64,000 nt of DNA from Bacteroidales bacterium (GTDB taxonomy: Bacteria > Bacteroidota > Bacteroidia > Bacteroidales > F082). The translations under genes and the position numbers were made by a program. The stretch covers positions 10,124 to 74,123 of the forward strand of contig JAFRRE010000129.1 of the NCBI GenBank assembly GCA_017428285.1. Reading direction: 5' to 3'. This document shows positions 1-9,818 of this stretch, in pieces; position 1 is the stretch's first letter; the number at the start of each line of letters is the position of its first letter. The notes beneath the pieces were generated by a model. It was not told the origin of the DNA. It made no database searches and was given only the letters and a program-made list of their open reading frames with translations.

Positions 1-3000
1 AGGTGTCGTTATCCTTGCTAGTGGTAGCCATCGACAAGAAATCTCTCGGATACAGCTTCAAGTCGAGGTAAAAGTCCTTAAACCTGTCGTGCCTGATTTC
101 GCCTTCCACACGAGCCTTGTTGCCCAACGTGTCGACCAAAACCATGCTCTCAAACGAAACACTCTCATTATTGATCAAAATCGATGGGCTAAAGGTGTAA
201 AACGTATTCAGATAGTTAATCTTGCAGCCGCCACCGATAATGCTTATCTTTCCTTTGATGTCAGGCTGCTGCAACGAACCATTGATGTCAATCATGCCGT
301 TGCCATAGCCTTGCACCCGCGACACGAACTTATCCAAAACAGGATTCAAGGCAGATAACCGCAAGGAGTCCAAAACAGCTGTAAAGTCAAGGCTGTTTTC
401 ATCTCTTGCCGTATAATACGAGCCAAATGCATACAGCATCCGACGGTCATCGTTGTAGATGTTCGCTTCCAAATCAACGGACTTGTCCTCGTTGTCCCAC
501 GAACTCTCAATTTCCGTATCGCCAATCAAGTCGCCGTTCAGCCCTAGTTGGTCTATCCTAAGGTCAGCCAAGACCATGGGAGCGTCTTTCAAGCTACTGA
601 CCAAGGCATCGCCTGTGACAAAGCCATCGGAATTGATGCCCATACCCATAGTAAAGACATCAAAGTTGGAGAGGTCAAAGTCGCGTAACTGAACCGAAAT
701 CGTATCACCTTCATTCATAGGCACAAAGCCATCCAATCGCAGCGACTGCCGGTTATGGCTGAACATCAAATTGGAGATGTTTACTTTCCCGCCAGTGATA
801 TCAATGAAATTGCTGGGCGACACAGTCCACAACGAGTCGTTGATGATGATTTCGGCGTTGCCGATATTGAAAATGCCTCCGTTCAGGTGAGGATGGAAGG
901 TGGTCTCAATCAAAGCCTTGTTGTGGTCAAGTGTGTCATTATCATCCCATCTAACGCGAGTGGCTATGGTATCGTTGTCCATCTTAGTAAAAACCGACAA
1001 GTTGTCAAGACCAATGGATGTCGTGTCCGTTGCAGTGATGTTGGTCCAATAAACACCTCCTATCGAGAGCACACCATAAAAGGCTTCAAGTCCATTGAAG
1101 TTCTTTAGCTCCACATTGTTGATGGCCAACTTTCCAAACTCCACGCATTTTGACCTTGCTGTAAGGTTGAGCTGCCTTGAACGCGATGTGAACGTTCCAT
1201 TAACCGAGGTGTTTTTGGCAATCTTCAAATCAGGCATGAAAAGACGACTCAACGTTTGTGTGTCCTTCAAGAGAAGGCTGACGACAAAGTCTTGGTCGAC
1301 ATCATGGGTAAGGGCATACTTCTTAAATGCGTCACGATCCTTTTGGAATATCGGAAAATGCACAAACGAGTCTCCAAATTCGTTGAAAACAGGAATGAGA
1401 CTGGCAAAATTCATCTGGCCTGCCATCTCGAAATTGAAGAAGTCACAGGTAACGTTGATTTTGCGCTGCATGAGGTTGTCGTTGAGGATAGAAGCATCAA
1501 AGCTATCCATACTATAACTACCGCGTCCATCGCGATATACGGTGTTGTCAAGGTGGAGCTTGCCCTCAAGGTCATCAAGATTGAAACCTCTCAAATTGGC
1601 CTCGATGTTCGTACTGATTTCCGAAACGGAATCGTCTTTCATCAGCTCCAAAGCGGTCAAGTCGGCATGATCGATTACCGCCTTAAAGTTGGCAATGGGA
1701 TATTTCTTGTTGTTGAAGTCAACCAATCCGTTGAAGTCGAGGCCTAACACCTTGTCATCAACAGTGACAGCTCCCTTGAATCGGTTTTCCTTCAAATCGC
1801 CGTTGAGCACAATTTCATCGATGCGATGCCCCAACAGTTCAGCTTGATAAGCCTTTCCCTTCATCGTCAAGTCAACATAGCCTTTTGCAGGAACCCTTGC
1901 AACAAAATCAGCATTTAAATCGAGACTGCCAACGTATTTTTGCGCATTGGCAATCAAGCCGGCATCCACATCTTCGGCATCTATGTAACCAGTGAACATG
2001 TTGTCGCCTTTTTCCGTCTTCTGGCGCGACACTTCAAGATCGACATTGCCAACGCCCGACACGAGATGGACTTCAGAATTAAAATTGTTGTAGGATCCCT
2101 TGTATTGCAACGAGGCTCTACCCGTCTTCAGCGGGCGCAACGATTCGGGCAAAGGTATTGTCTTTGTGGAAGTCGGAATATAGAAATTCGCTAAATCGTC
2201 GTACGTAAACTGCAACCGCTTGATGTTCATCTCATGTTCCCCATCAAAGAAGTCCAATGGATGCATGCTCAGACTGCCCTCAATGACTGTCGACTTGCCA
2301 AATTCCGCCTTAAAATCATCGACACTGAAATGCTTGATTGGTCCCGTAAACCGACCCTGAAAACGAAGGTTATCGGGCATCTTGTACATGACTTCTGAGA
2401 ACACGCCGACATCGGACAATAAGATTTGAGTAGGACGTATCGTCGCGTCGAAAACGACCGAATCAACGAACCTGTTGATATCGGCATAGTCGTTGTACAG
2501 CATGTGTACATCCGCATCAATGCGGGTATTGTTCAGCTCAGATTTCAATCCGTCAAGGTAAATACCCTTCGAACAGACAACGGCATCGACCTCAAAACTC
2601 TTTATCTCCAATCCACTGATTTCCTTACCATTGAGAGCATTGATTCGGGCACTTATGGAATCGCCCAAAATAGAGAGATTACGAGCCCTAAGATTGATGT
2701 CATCTACGGCAATATGAGAATAATCCATCAAATGGCGCTCTGTCTTATCCGGACGGTCCCTGTTTTGGTTCCAATACACAAAATCCAAATTCATCACCAC
2801 GATCTTGTCGACAAAGATGCGAGCAGGTCCTTTGTCGGGGTCGACAGTGTCGGTTTTGAAAGCATCAACAAGAAAAGCGAAATTGAACTTCTCCTCATCC
2901 TCGTACTTGATTAGATTGGCTTTCGTGTCACGCAAACTCACACTTTCAAGATGGATATCTCCATTCAGCATATCGCCAAGGTCTAATTTCGTCCGCAACG

Positions 3001-3253
3001 AGCCAATATTAGCCAAATCATTGTCGTTCAAGTCTTTGACAATGACATCATCCAAATAGACAGTAAAATCGGGGGTAATCAACAAGCGGCCTACCTTGAT
3101 GTCGCCACCAGTTTTTTCCGATAGGTATCCACTCGCAAATCGAGCGGCAAACTTCTGGAAAACAGGATCTTGGATGGCAATAAAAAGGCTGGCTATGATG
3201 CCCAACAGCACCATAATCACAACCAAAATGCTATGGATAATCTTTTTTTTAAT
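1..3253 (-). CDS. TamB/AsmA-like translocation-assembly protein, partial (3' end outside window)
   Basis: A continuous open frame runs on the minus strand from about 3253 to base 1 with no stop, giving roughly 1084 residues of a longer protein. After a lysine-rich start comes one transmembrane helix (residues about 5-25, ILVVIMVLLGIIASLFIA), then a long beta-rich periplasmic region with repeated AsmA/DUF490-like segments (for example GGDIKVGRLLITPDF near residue 50). This architecture is typical of Bacteroidota TamB-like proteins, which are anchored in the inner membrane, span the periplasm, and act in outer-membrane assembly or lipid transport; the role here is inferred from the family. No ATG, GTG or TTG gives a full N-terminus. 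The best start is an ATT codon at 3251-3253, behind GGAGGG, reading (M)KKKIIHSILVV. The presumed start lies in the tsaD promoter region, and the gene is divergent from tsaD. Confidence 0.8.
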   Translation of the reverse strand, partial: MKKKIIHSILVVIMVLLGIIASLFIAIQDPVFQKFAARFASGYLSEKTGGDIKVGRLLITPDFTVYLDDVIVKDLNDNDLANIGSLRTKLDLGDMLNGDIHLESVSLRDTKANLIKYEDEEKFNFAFLVDAFKTDTVDPDKGPARIFVDKIVVMNLDFVYWNQNRDRPDKTERHLMDYSHIAVDDINLRARNLSILGDSISARINALNGKEISGLEIKSFEVDAVVCSKGIYLDGLKSELNNTRIDADVHMLYNDYADINRFVDSVVFDATIRPTQILLSDVGVFSEVMYKMPDNLRFQGRFTGPIKHFSVDDFKAEFGKSTVIEGSLSMHPLDFFDGEHEMNIKRLQFTYDDLANFYIPTSTKTIPLPESLRPLKTGRASLQYKGSYNNFNSEVHLVSGVGNVDLEVSRQKTEKGDNMFTGYIDAEDVDAGLIANAQKYVGSLDLNADFVARVPAKGYVDLTMKGKAYQAELLGHRIDEIVLNGDLKENRFKGAVTVDDKVLGLDFNGLVDFNNKKYPIANFKAVIDHADLTALELMKDDSVSEISTNIEANLRGFNLDDLEGKLHLDNTVYRDGRGSYSMDSFDASILNDNLMQRKINVTCDFFNFEMAGQMNFASLIPVFNEFGDSFVHFPIFQKDRDAFKKYALTHDVDQDFVVSLLLKDTQTLSRLFMPDLKIAKNTSVNGTFTSRSRQLNLTARSKCVEFGKLAINNVELKNFNGLEAFYGVLSIGGVYWTNITATDTTSIGLDNLSVFTKMDNDTIATRVRWDDNDTLDHNKALIETTFHPHLNGGIFNIGNAEIIINDSLWTVSPSNFIDITGGKVNISNLMFSHNRQSLRLDGFVPMNEGDTISVQLRDFDLSNFDVFTMGMGINSDGFVTGDALVSSLKDAPMVLADLRIDQLGLNGDLIGDTEIESSWDNEDKSVDLEANIYNDDRRMLYAFGSYYTARDENSLDFTAVLDSLRLSALNPVLDKFVSRVQGYGNGMIDINGSLQQPDIKGKISIIGGGCKINYLNTFYTFSPSILINNESVSFESMVLVDTLGNKARVEGEIRHDRFKDFYLDLKLYPRDFLSMATTSKDNDT

Positions 3254-3260
3254 ACTTTTG
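3253..3260 (+). promoter_or_regulatory. Bacteroidota -7 promoter box for tsaD
   Basis: TACTTTTG matches the Bacteroidota -7 consensus TAnnTTTG and lies 20 bp before the tsaD ATG. It overlaps the presumed start of the divergent TamB-like gene. No clear -33 box was confirmed. Confidence 0.45.
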
Positions 3261-3279
3261 ACCCTCCAAATTGAGACCC

Positions 3280-4302
3280 ATGAACGAATACATTTTAGGC
3301 ATCGAATCTTCGTGCGACGACACCTCAGCCGCAGTGCTTCAAGGCACGCGTGTGCTCTCCAATGTCATTGCTAGTCAGAAGGTTCACGAGCAATACGGCG
3401 GTGTGGTTCCCGAACTCGCTTCGCGTGCCCACCAACAGAATATCATTCCCGTCATCGACACAGCCTTGAAGACTGCAAAAATAGAAAAAAATCAATTATC
3501 CGCCATCGCTTTTACGCGTGGCCCTGGTCTGTTAGGCTCATTGCTCGTAGGAACCTCGTTTGCCAAGGCTTTCGCACAGACCTTGGACATCCCCATGGTT
3601 GAAATCGACCACATGAACGCACACATTTTGGTACATTTCGCCACCGATGAAACGCACACCGAGGTGCCCGACTTCCCGTTCCTCTGTCTCACCGTCTCGG
3701 GGGGACACACCCAAATCGTGGTCGTGAAAGACTATTTCGACATGGAAGTCATCGGCAAGACCATCGACGACGCGGCTGGCGAAGCCTTCGACAAGACCGC
3801 CAAGATCCTCGGCCTGCCCTACCCTGGCGGACCTGTCATCGACAAGCTGGCCAAGATAGGCAATCCTGATGCCTTCACCTTTGCCAAGCCCCAAATTCCC
3901 GATTTGGACTACAGCTTCAGCGGACTGAAGACCAGTATCTTATACACCGTTCGCGACAATTTGAAGCTCAACCCGAATTTCATAGAGGAAAACAAGGCCG
4001 ACCTCTGCGCTTCGGTGCAAAAAACCATCATCGACATCCTAATGAACAAGTTGGTGAAAGCCAGCAAGCAGACGGGTATCAAGACCGTGGCCATCGCCGG
4101 CGGCGTGAGCGCCAACAGCGGCTTGCACGATGCCATGCTCGCTTTGGGCGAAAAGTACCATTGGAAAGTGTTCATCCCACGCCTCTCCTATTCCACCGAC
4201 AACGCCGCCATGGTTGCCGTAGCGGGTTATTTCAAGTTCTTGAAAGGCGAGTTTGCGAGCCAGGATCTGGTGCCGTATGCGCGGCAGAGTTTGAAAGAAT
4301 GA
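3280..4302 (+). CDS. tsaD: tRNA N6-adenosine threonylcarbamoyltransferase TsaD
   Basis: Transfers the threonylcarbamoyl group from TC-AMP to A37 of ANN-decoding tRNAs, acting in the cytoplasm with TsaB and TsaE. The 340-aa length is normal. The N-terminus MNEYILGIESSCDDTSAAV is the classic family start. Metal-binding histidines sit in HMNAH (H111, H115), the nucleotide-binding loop SGGHTQ is near residue 140, and AGGVSANSG is near residue 270. I chose the ATG at 3280 over the upstream TTG at 3271 because it gives the conserved N-terminus and sits just after a TAnnTTTG promoter box. It converges on the C10 protease gene, with a bidirectional hairpin at the stop codon. Confidence 0.97.
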   Translation: MNEYILGIESSCDDTSAAVLQGTRVLSNVIASQKVHEQYGGVVPELASRAHQQNIIPVIDTALKTAKIEKNQLSAIAFTRGPGLLGSLLVGTSFAKAFAQTLDIPMVEIDHMNAHILVHFATDETHTEVPDFPFLCLTVSGGHTQIVVVKDYFDMEVIGKTIDDAAGEAFDKTAKILGLPYPGGPVIDKLAKIGNPDAFTFAKPQIPDLDYSFSGLKTSILYTVRDNLKLNPNFIEENKADLCASVQKTIIDILMNKLVKASKQTGIKTVAIAGGVSANSGLHDAMLALGEKYHWKVFIPRLSYSTDNAAMVAVAGYFKFLKGEFASQDLVPYARQSLKE

Positions 4303-4340
4303 GTTTATAGGGCTACCAAGGTATGACAGCCCTATAAACT
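4302..4340. terminator. Bidirectional intergenic hairpin between tsaD and the C10 protease gene
   Basis: A perfect 13-bp inverted repeat (AGTTTATAGGGCT at 4302-4314 and its complement at 4328-4340) with a 13-nt loop fills the gap between two converging genes. It starts at the last base of the tsaD stop. It lacks long T-runs, so termination is inferred from position and stem strength. Confidence 0.6.
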
Positions 4341-4344
4341 GAAT

Positions 4345-7300
4345 TCATTCAACGACAATCTTCTGTGTCTTTACATTGTTGCCATTGACAAAGCGCAAGA
4401 TATACACGCCCTTCGCCATTCCACTTGTGGGAATACTTTGAATGTGTCCGCCACGCGAAACAAGTACACGTCCCATTACATCCACAATCTGCAACACGGA
4501 ACCGGCTTCAGCCCCAATGATAACAATATTCCCATTACTGATAAAGGCAAAAGGTGCATCGTTGTCCGCGTCCCCGCAGACGGAAAACACCAGTTTGAAC
4601 CGTGAAGCATAATCGCTCGTCTTTGCCTCAAAGGTGTAACTAGGCTCAACCAATAAGTCAACGTCATTACCTGTGAGGTTATCAATGAGATGGAGATAAT
4701 TGAATTCCAGGCCGTCGGAGTTCACGTTGATGGTGTATTGCCCGTTCTTCGCTGCCTTGAAGTTGATAGGTTGCTCATTGCCACTGCAAGGCACGATGGC
4801 ACACTCACGATGTTTGCCTTGTGCATACACTTTTGATCTAGTCTCATTAAGATTGAATTTCTCCAAAGAGTGTCCCTCGTGGGTCTTCACGATAAGACGA
4901 TCGATAAGCAGATTGTTTTCCGAAAGTTCCACACGAATGGATCCTTTAGGAGGCATATTTGTCATCTGCGGGTTGAAGGTGATGTAGGCACCATCGTCCG
5001 TAGCCTTCACAAAGAATCCTTCCGCAGGATGCAGTGGATTGTCCTCACTGATTTCGCTCACGATGAGGTCATCTTTAGTTTCGTTCATCCTGAAACAGCC
5101 TTCGGCCACATTGTTGGTGGCATACGTACTGACGTTGTACACAAACGGGTTGCCCACCAGATTGAAACCAAGAAATTCTGCTCCTTCCTCATAATAGAGC
5201 GGAACTGTTAACGTAGAGACACCACTCCTGAGTTCGCCAGGGAATTCCAGCACGATGTCCTCACTATTGGCATAAAGATAACCTTTGCCCGGAACGAGGT
5301 CATAGTTACCGTCATCGCCCTCATAATTAATCCACTCCAATTCATGGCTTTGGTCAAAGTAGTAGAGGTCATACTCGTTGCTCAGCATATTAACCACGGA
5401 AGCAGGCGATGTAAAGCCCGCCAATGGTGAAGCAATGAGATACCAGCCGTTATTGTCATTGGTGTAAGGCAAAATGTTTTTCTGCACCGTACCCTGAGCG
5501 CCAAAATTGCCGTGCATTAACTGACCGCCATCTTCGATGACCAAGCCCGACACATCTGAATTGGTCAAAGTACCTGAAACGGTGAGGATTCTGCCATCGG
5601 GAATGGTCAGAGCCTTGTTTTCCGCAACAGTCAGCGAGAACACTTCGGCATCCTCGTCGAGTTCGCAGATGCCGTTGATGAGGACTTCGTCGTCGGCTTG
5701 CGGGATGATGCTGCCCTCCCAGTTCGCGGCGTTCGACCAATACTCGTCCTCGTTGCCATGGAAGATGCGGAGGTTGGACGGCTTCTTGGAAAAGACCAAG
5801 GTGTAAGTGGTCGTTTGCTGGACGGGGATGGTGTCCACAATGTGCAACTTGTTCTCATAAACAGGGTCGCCACCGTCAGGAATGGTGACAAAGGTCAGCC
5901 AGACATTGTTCAGCGGAATGACTTGGTTATCGTTGTTGCGGATGCAACTGACAATGTTGTATTGGTTCATTCCCGGGTCATCCGTCACGCCGTAGTTCCA
6001 GCCGACTCGTGAAGGCTCAACCGTAAGCGTTACGATGGTGTCCGATGGCGAAACCAAATGGTCGAAACTGATGTCGTCCACCACACCGACCGAGGTCCTT
6101 CCTCCATGCGAGAAGTAAATCGAATCGGGCGTGTCGTAGGCATCGGGGTTGTCGTTCACGAGGAAGTCGTTAATGCCGTCGTCGAGGTTGCCGTAGGCGT
6201 AAATCGGGTGGATGAGTTCGTGAATGTCGAGATGGCTGACAAGGCTCAAGTCGGAATTGCCGTAGCTGCTGTTGTGGATGACATGCGCCTCGTAGGAAAC
6301 GAAATGCCCGAGCAACGAACTGGTGAACAGCCACTCGCCTACTGCCGTTTGTCCGCTTCCGATATTGCCAAAGGGAATCTCCATCAGTCCAAGTTGACGC
6401 GGACTGCCGTTGAACGAAGCACCATACATAGCAAAGTCAATGGCAAGGCCGCGATCATTATCAATAATTTGAGGTTCTGCCGTTTCCAGTGTTACATTCT
6501 TGGCCTCTCCTGCACCTTGATTGTGGATGATAACACCGAGTTCAGCGGGAACAGTGGGTTCAACAACATCCTCTGTTAAGGCATCATCGCCGAGAATGTC
6601 GCGTTGCATGAAGTAATCCACATACAGGTCTGGGCTGGGATTGACAGTGATGTCCACAGGATAAAGCGGATAGGTCAGTCCTTCTCCGGTGAAGGGGTCG
6701 ATGAAACTGAAGGAGCCGCCAAAGGAATATACCACAGGCTGTGTGGGAGCGGCGTTCTTGGTAGGGATGAACTGCACCAATGCCGTTCCGTTGGTCTGGG
6801 CTGCAAGGCTACCGTTGCCCGAAATGCTCGTGATTTGATCTAATGAAAGTGTGTTGATTTGGAACAGGTTCGTGCAGTCATTGCCCTGCTGGTCTTCAAT
6901 CCTGAAATCGACCATGATGTCTTGCATAGGAATAGACTCGTGGCCGTTGAAGATTTGCAAAGTACCATTGAAAGCCTCACGGGTCATGGTCATCTTTTGG
7001 TTGAATTGGACGGTAACTTTTGCGCAAACTGATGATTGAATATTATCCACCTCTGCTGCCAGCAGTTCGTATGCATTATCATACATGGCTTTCACATCAT
7101 TGAAACCGTGTGCAATGGCATAATCGTAGGCTTCGTAGGCCTTGTTCATGGCTGCGGTATCATACTCGATGAAGGAGTCTGGATTGTAACCTTGTGGCAA
7201 ATACCAAACAGAATATTGACCTTCATTCCAATACATTACAGAACGGTTGTAGCGTTCCACCAAATTGGTGATGTAATCCTCTGAAACATAAGAGTATGGA

Positions 7301-9783
7301 TTGGTGATTATCAGTTGTTGCATGGCTTGTTCCGTCATCATACCCGTATTGGCATCGAGCAAGGACTGGAAAAGATTCCAGAAAGTATTTCTGTCTTCAA
7401 TGCTTGGCCATGTTACACCTCGTAGCACATTGACCAAAAACTTGTTCATGGCACTTCGGTAATCGAAATAATGCTTCAGTCCGTAATAAATGTTTTCTAT
7501 GTTGGAGGGAGTGCTTCTATTACTTTTATTTATATTATTTTCGAGACAATCCAAAGGAGGTTCGCAGCAATCTCGAATGTTTAAGTAAATATAGTACACT
7601 GTATCGCACTCACAGCCCGATGATGCCATAAAAGTCGTATCATAAAAGCCCGGTGCAACCCATGGTAAAGTGTGACCATGCCATGTATATGGAGCCTCAT
7701 CTGTACAAATATCTATATCTACGGGCTTTCTGATGGTGTCAATTAAACCCAACTCCAAAGTATAAAGCACATCGTTTTCACAAACATTATATGTAGTAAT
7801 ACGCCCTATGGTATCGCTTTGCAAATCTATCTCAATTCCATGGAAATTAAACGGACAACTATTATAGCAAAGTAATGTATCCGTGAAAAACCTATTTTCT
7901 GGCTCTTCAATCGTCAAGTTCAGATAGACTACGCTATCACATTCTCCGTTTCTTTCAAAGACTTTTTCATAAATTCCAGAATACTCGCAACGGATGAGTT
8001 CTCCACCAATATCCCAGTAATAATAGTTTCCGTGATTAGGAAGATCGCATCTTGATACCGTTATTGGAGGAAGAGTATGTTCGGATATTGCTCCAGAAGT
8101 TGTTAACGAAACTTCCAAAATAGCAGTAAGTTCCCCGGTGACATTATTATTAATATCATTATAGAATTGTTGTGTTCCACTAAAATCCGTCTCATCACGA
8201 TTTAACGATACATTCACATTATTACCTTCATGTTCATAGGATTGTTTAAAGCCTTCTCTTCGACAAATAGTCTCGGCTTTTCGTATTGTATCTATGCCTA
8301 CTACTCGAACAGAGTAATTCAAAAGTTTATCATCTTCTACAATTGGATTTAATCTATAATACCCAGGATGATTATACTTTATCGTATAGGTATGTGCTTG
8401 AGAATCTTCTTCAATTGATGGATTTTCATTGTATTCAACAGCTATTGTACTATTGTTCCAATATGTTGTTTTAGATTCATGAAACTCTATTACATCATTA
8501 ATGTTGGTTACATCATATTGCATTATTGGGTAAGCAATTAAGCAAGCCTGATCTTCATTAAATAATATTTGCGGATTATAATATAGTGTTTGCCAACACA
8601 CCCAATAATAACCATCATCTTCACCTTCATAGCCATAATTAAAATGAAAACAATTCCAAGCATCATATCCGTCACAAATAAACGAATGGGATCCTTCTGA
8701 ATTTGTTCCCCTGTACATTAAAGGCAAACTATGACTTATATACTTCTTTAAAGTATCCTGCCATTGATTATTAGTAAAGTCTTTTTTGTACAGTCCATAG
8801 GCTTTGTGATATCCAAAGTAGTTCTTCAATGCAGATTCTGCAGAAGAGCTGTTAGGACATGATGGTTGTAGTGTAGAAGCACTGCTTTCTACCCCATATT
8901 CCATATCAACAGCCAAACCACAATCAAACATAATTTGGGCAGCACGCTCTTCTTGGTCATTGATATTCCAATCCCCCCAATAATAATATTTTCTAATGCT
9001 ATTCAAATTACCACATCCAGGATATACAACACTATTTACTTCTTCGCCAAATAAACTCGTCAAATGCAGACTTGTAAACTCATTTGGATAATCTTCATGT
9101 ACCAAGTGGGTAAAAGCATAATTCATGGCTTGCACATCTGGTTGCTTTCCTAAATAATTAATCAGTTGTCCCAAAGCAGTAGCCACACATCCAGTTACTG
9201 CCCTGTAAGTTTGTCCATTCTTTTCATACCAAGGACAAAAACGGTTGTAATTATTTGCCCAATTTACTGTTGATCCTTGCCCCCATTGAGTTCGAATTAA
9301 AGGTTCGCAAAACTGGGGAAATATCAAATCTCTCGTTTTTTCAGGCATAACGCCATTAATCAAATCCTCCCAGTTCTGGGTAATCTTATCATCCACATCC
9401 CGAACATTGTTCCTCACAATAGAATCAATGGCATACTCATACATCTCAAACCAGAAATTAGCACCTGGGGCTACATTGTCCTTGTCGAAAGTGCCTTCAT
9501 CAGAATAGGCTAAAATCGGCTCCATGCGGTTGTCGCTGGCCACTACAATGAAACCGTTTTCGGAGGTGTTATATACATACAGGTTGGGATATTGTACGGC
9601 ATCCACTCGGGTAAGTTGAAGGTCGCTTCTTGGATTACCATCTTTCAGTTTCAAGAAGTTCAAACCTACTTGTCGGGCGGTCTCTTCCCTAACATTACCA
9701 TTTTGCGCCAACACGGAACCACAAACAAACAATCCCATGAGAACGGCCATCATTTTCACTATATTTTTTACTCTGTTATTCAT
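4345..9783 (-). CDS. Secreted C10-family cysteine protease with T9SS sorting domain
   Basis: A 1812-aa secreted protease of the streptopain (C10) family. After a signal peptide ending in GSVLAQ come a Spi-type propeptide region (residues about 30-100) and the C10 catalytic domain. The nucleophile Cys is in TGCVATALGQ (C199) and the catalytic His in GSHSFICDGYD (H366). The middle and C-terminal region is long and beta-rich, including a stretch like CARDB/adhesin domains. The last about 80 residues (VVDVMGRVLVSRGG to KTQKIVVE) form a T9SS type A sorting domain, so surface display or release is expected. I chose the second Met because it gives a standard signal peptide; the upstream start at 9810 is also possible. 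It is the last gene of a three-gene operon. Confidence 0.88.
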   Translation of the reverse strand: MNNRVKNIVKMMAVLMGLFVCGSVLAQNGNVREETARQVGLNFLKLKDGNPRSDLQLTRVDAVQYPNLYVYNTSENGFIVVASDNRMEPILAYSDEGTFDKDNVAPGANFWFEMYEYAIDSIVRNNVRDVDDKITQNWEDLINGVMPEKTRDLIFPQFCEPLIRTQWGQGSTVNWANNYNRFCPWYEKNGQTYRAVTGCVATALGQLINYLGKQPDVQAMNYAFTHLVHEDYPNEFTSLHLTSLFGEEVNSVVYPGCGNLNSIRKYYYWGDWNINDQEERAAQIMFDCGLAVDMEYGVESSASTLQPSCPNSSSAESALKNYFGYHKAYGLYKKDFTNNQWQDTLKKYISHSLPLMYRGTNSEGSHSFICDGYDAWNCFHFNYGYEGEDDGYYWVCWQTLYYNPQILFNEDQACLIAYPIMQYDVTNINDVIEFHESKTTYWNNSTIAVEYNENPSIEEDSQAHTYTIKYNHPGYYRLNPIVEDDKLLNYSVRVVGIDTIRKAETICRREGFKQSYEHEGNNVNVSLNRDETDFSGTQQFYNDINNNVTGELTAILEVSLTTSGAISEHTLPPITVSRCDLPNHGNYYYWDIGGELIRCEYSGIYEKVFERNGECDSVVYLNLTIEEPENRFFTDTLLCYNSCPFNFHGIEIDLQSDTIGRITTYNVCENDVLYTLELGLIDTIRKPVDIDICTDEAPYTWHGHTLPWVAPGFYDTTFMASSGCECDTVYYIYLNIRDCCEPPLDCLENNINKSNRSTPSNIENIYYGLKHYFDYRSAMNKFLVNVLRGVTWPSIEDRNTFWNLFQSLLDANTGMMTEQAMQQLIITNPYSYVSEDYITNLVERYNRSVMYWNEGQYSVWYLPQGYNPDSFIEYDTAAMNKAYEAYDYAIAHGFNDVKAMYDNAYELLAAEVDNIQSSVCAKVTVQFNQKMTMTREAFNGTLQIFNGHESIPMQDIMVDFRIEDQQGNDCTNLFQINTLSLDQITSISGNGSLAAQTNGTALVQFIPTKNAAPTQPVVYSFGGSFSFIDPFTGEGLTYPLYPVDITVNPSPDLYVDYFMQRDILGDDALTEDVVEPTVPAELGVIIHNQGAGEAKNVTLETAEPQIIDNDRGLAIDFAMYGASFNGSPRQLGLMEIPFGNIGSGQTAVGEWLFTSSLLGHFVSYEAHVIHNSSYGNSDLSLVSHLDIHELIHPIYAYGNLDDGINDFLVNDNPDAYDTPDSIYFSHGGRTSVGVVDDISFDHLVSPSDTIVTLTVEPSRVGWNYGVTDDPGMNQYNIVSCIRNNDNQVIPLNNVWLTFVTIPDGGDPVYENKLHIVDTIPVQQTTTYTLVFSKKPSNLRIFHGNEDEYWSNAANWEGSIIPQADDEVLINGICELDEDAEVFSLTVAENKALTIPDGRILTVSGTLTNSDVSGLVIEDGGQLMHGNFGAQGTVQKNILPYTNDNNGWYLIASPLAGFTSPASVVNMLSNEYDLYYFDQSHELEWINYEGDDGNYDLVPGKGYLYANSEDIVLEFPGELRSGVSTLTVPLYYEEGAEFLGFNLVGNPFVYNVSTYATNNVAEGCFRMNETKDDLIVSEISEDNPLHPAEGFFVKATDDGAYITFNPQMTNMPPKGSIRVELSENNLLIDRLIVKTHEGHSLEKFNLNETRSKVYAQGKHRECAIVPCSGNEQPINFKAAKNGQYTINVNSDGLEFNYLHLIDNLTGNDVDLLVEPSYTFEAKTSDYASRFKLVFSVCGDADNDAPFAFISNGNIVIIGAEAGSVLQIVDVMGRVLVSRGGHIQSIPTSGMAKGVYILRFVNGNNVKTQKIVVE

Positions 9784-9818
9784 GACTTTAGCATTTAAGT
9801 TGTTACACATTCTTTGGA

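Noticed and set aside
89..3059. Several plus-strand ORFs of 80-160 codons across the left edge
   Set aside because: They lie opposite the continuous minus-strand TamB-like frame, overlap each other, and have no domain patterns.
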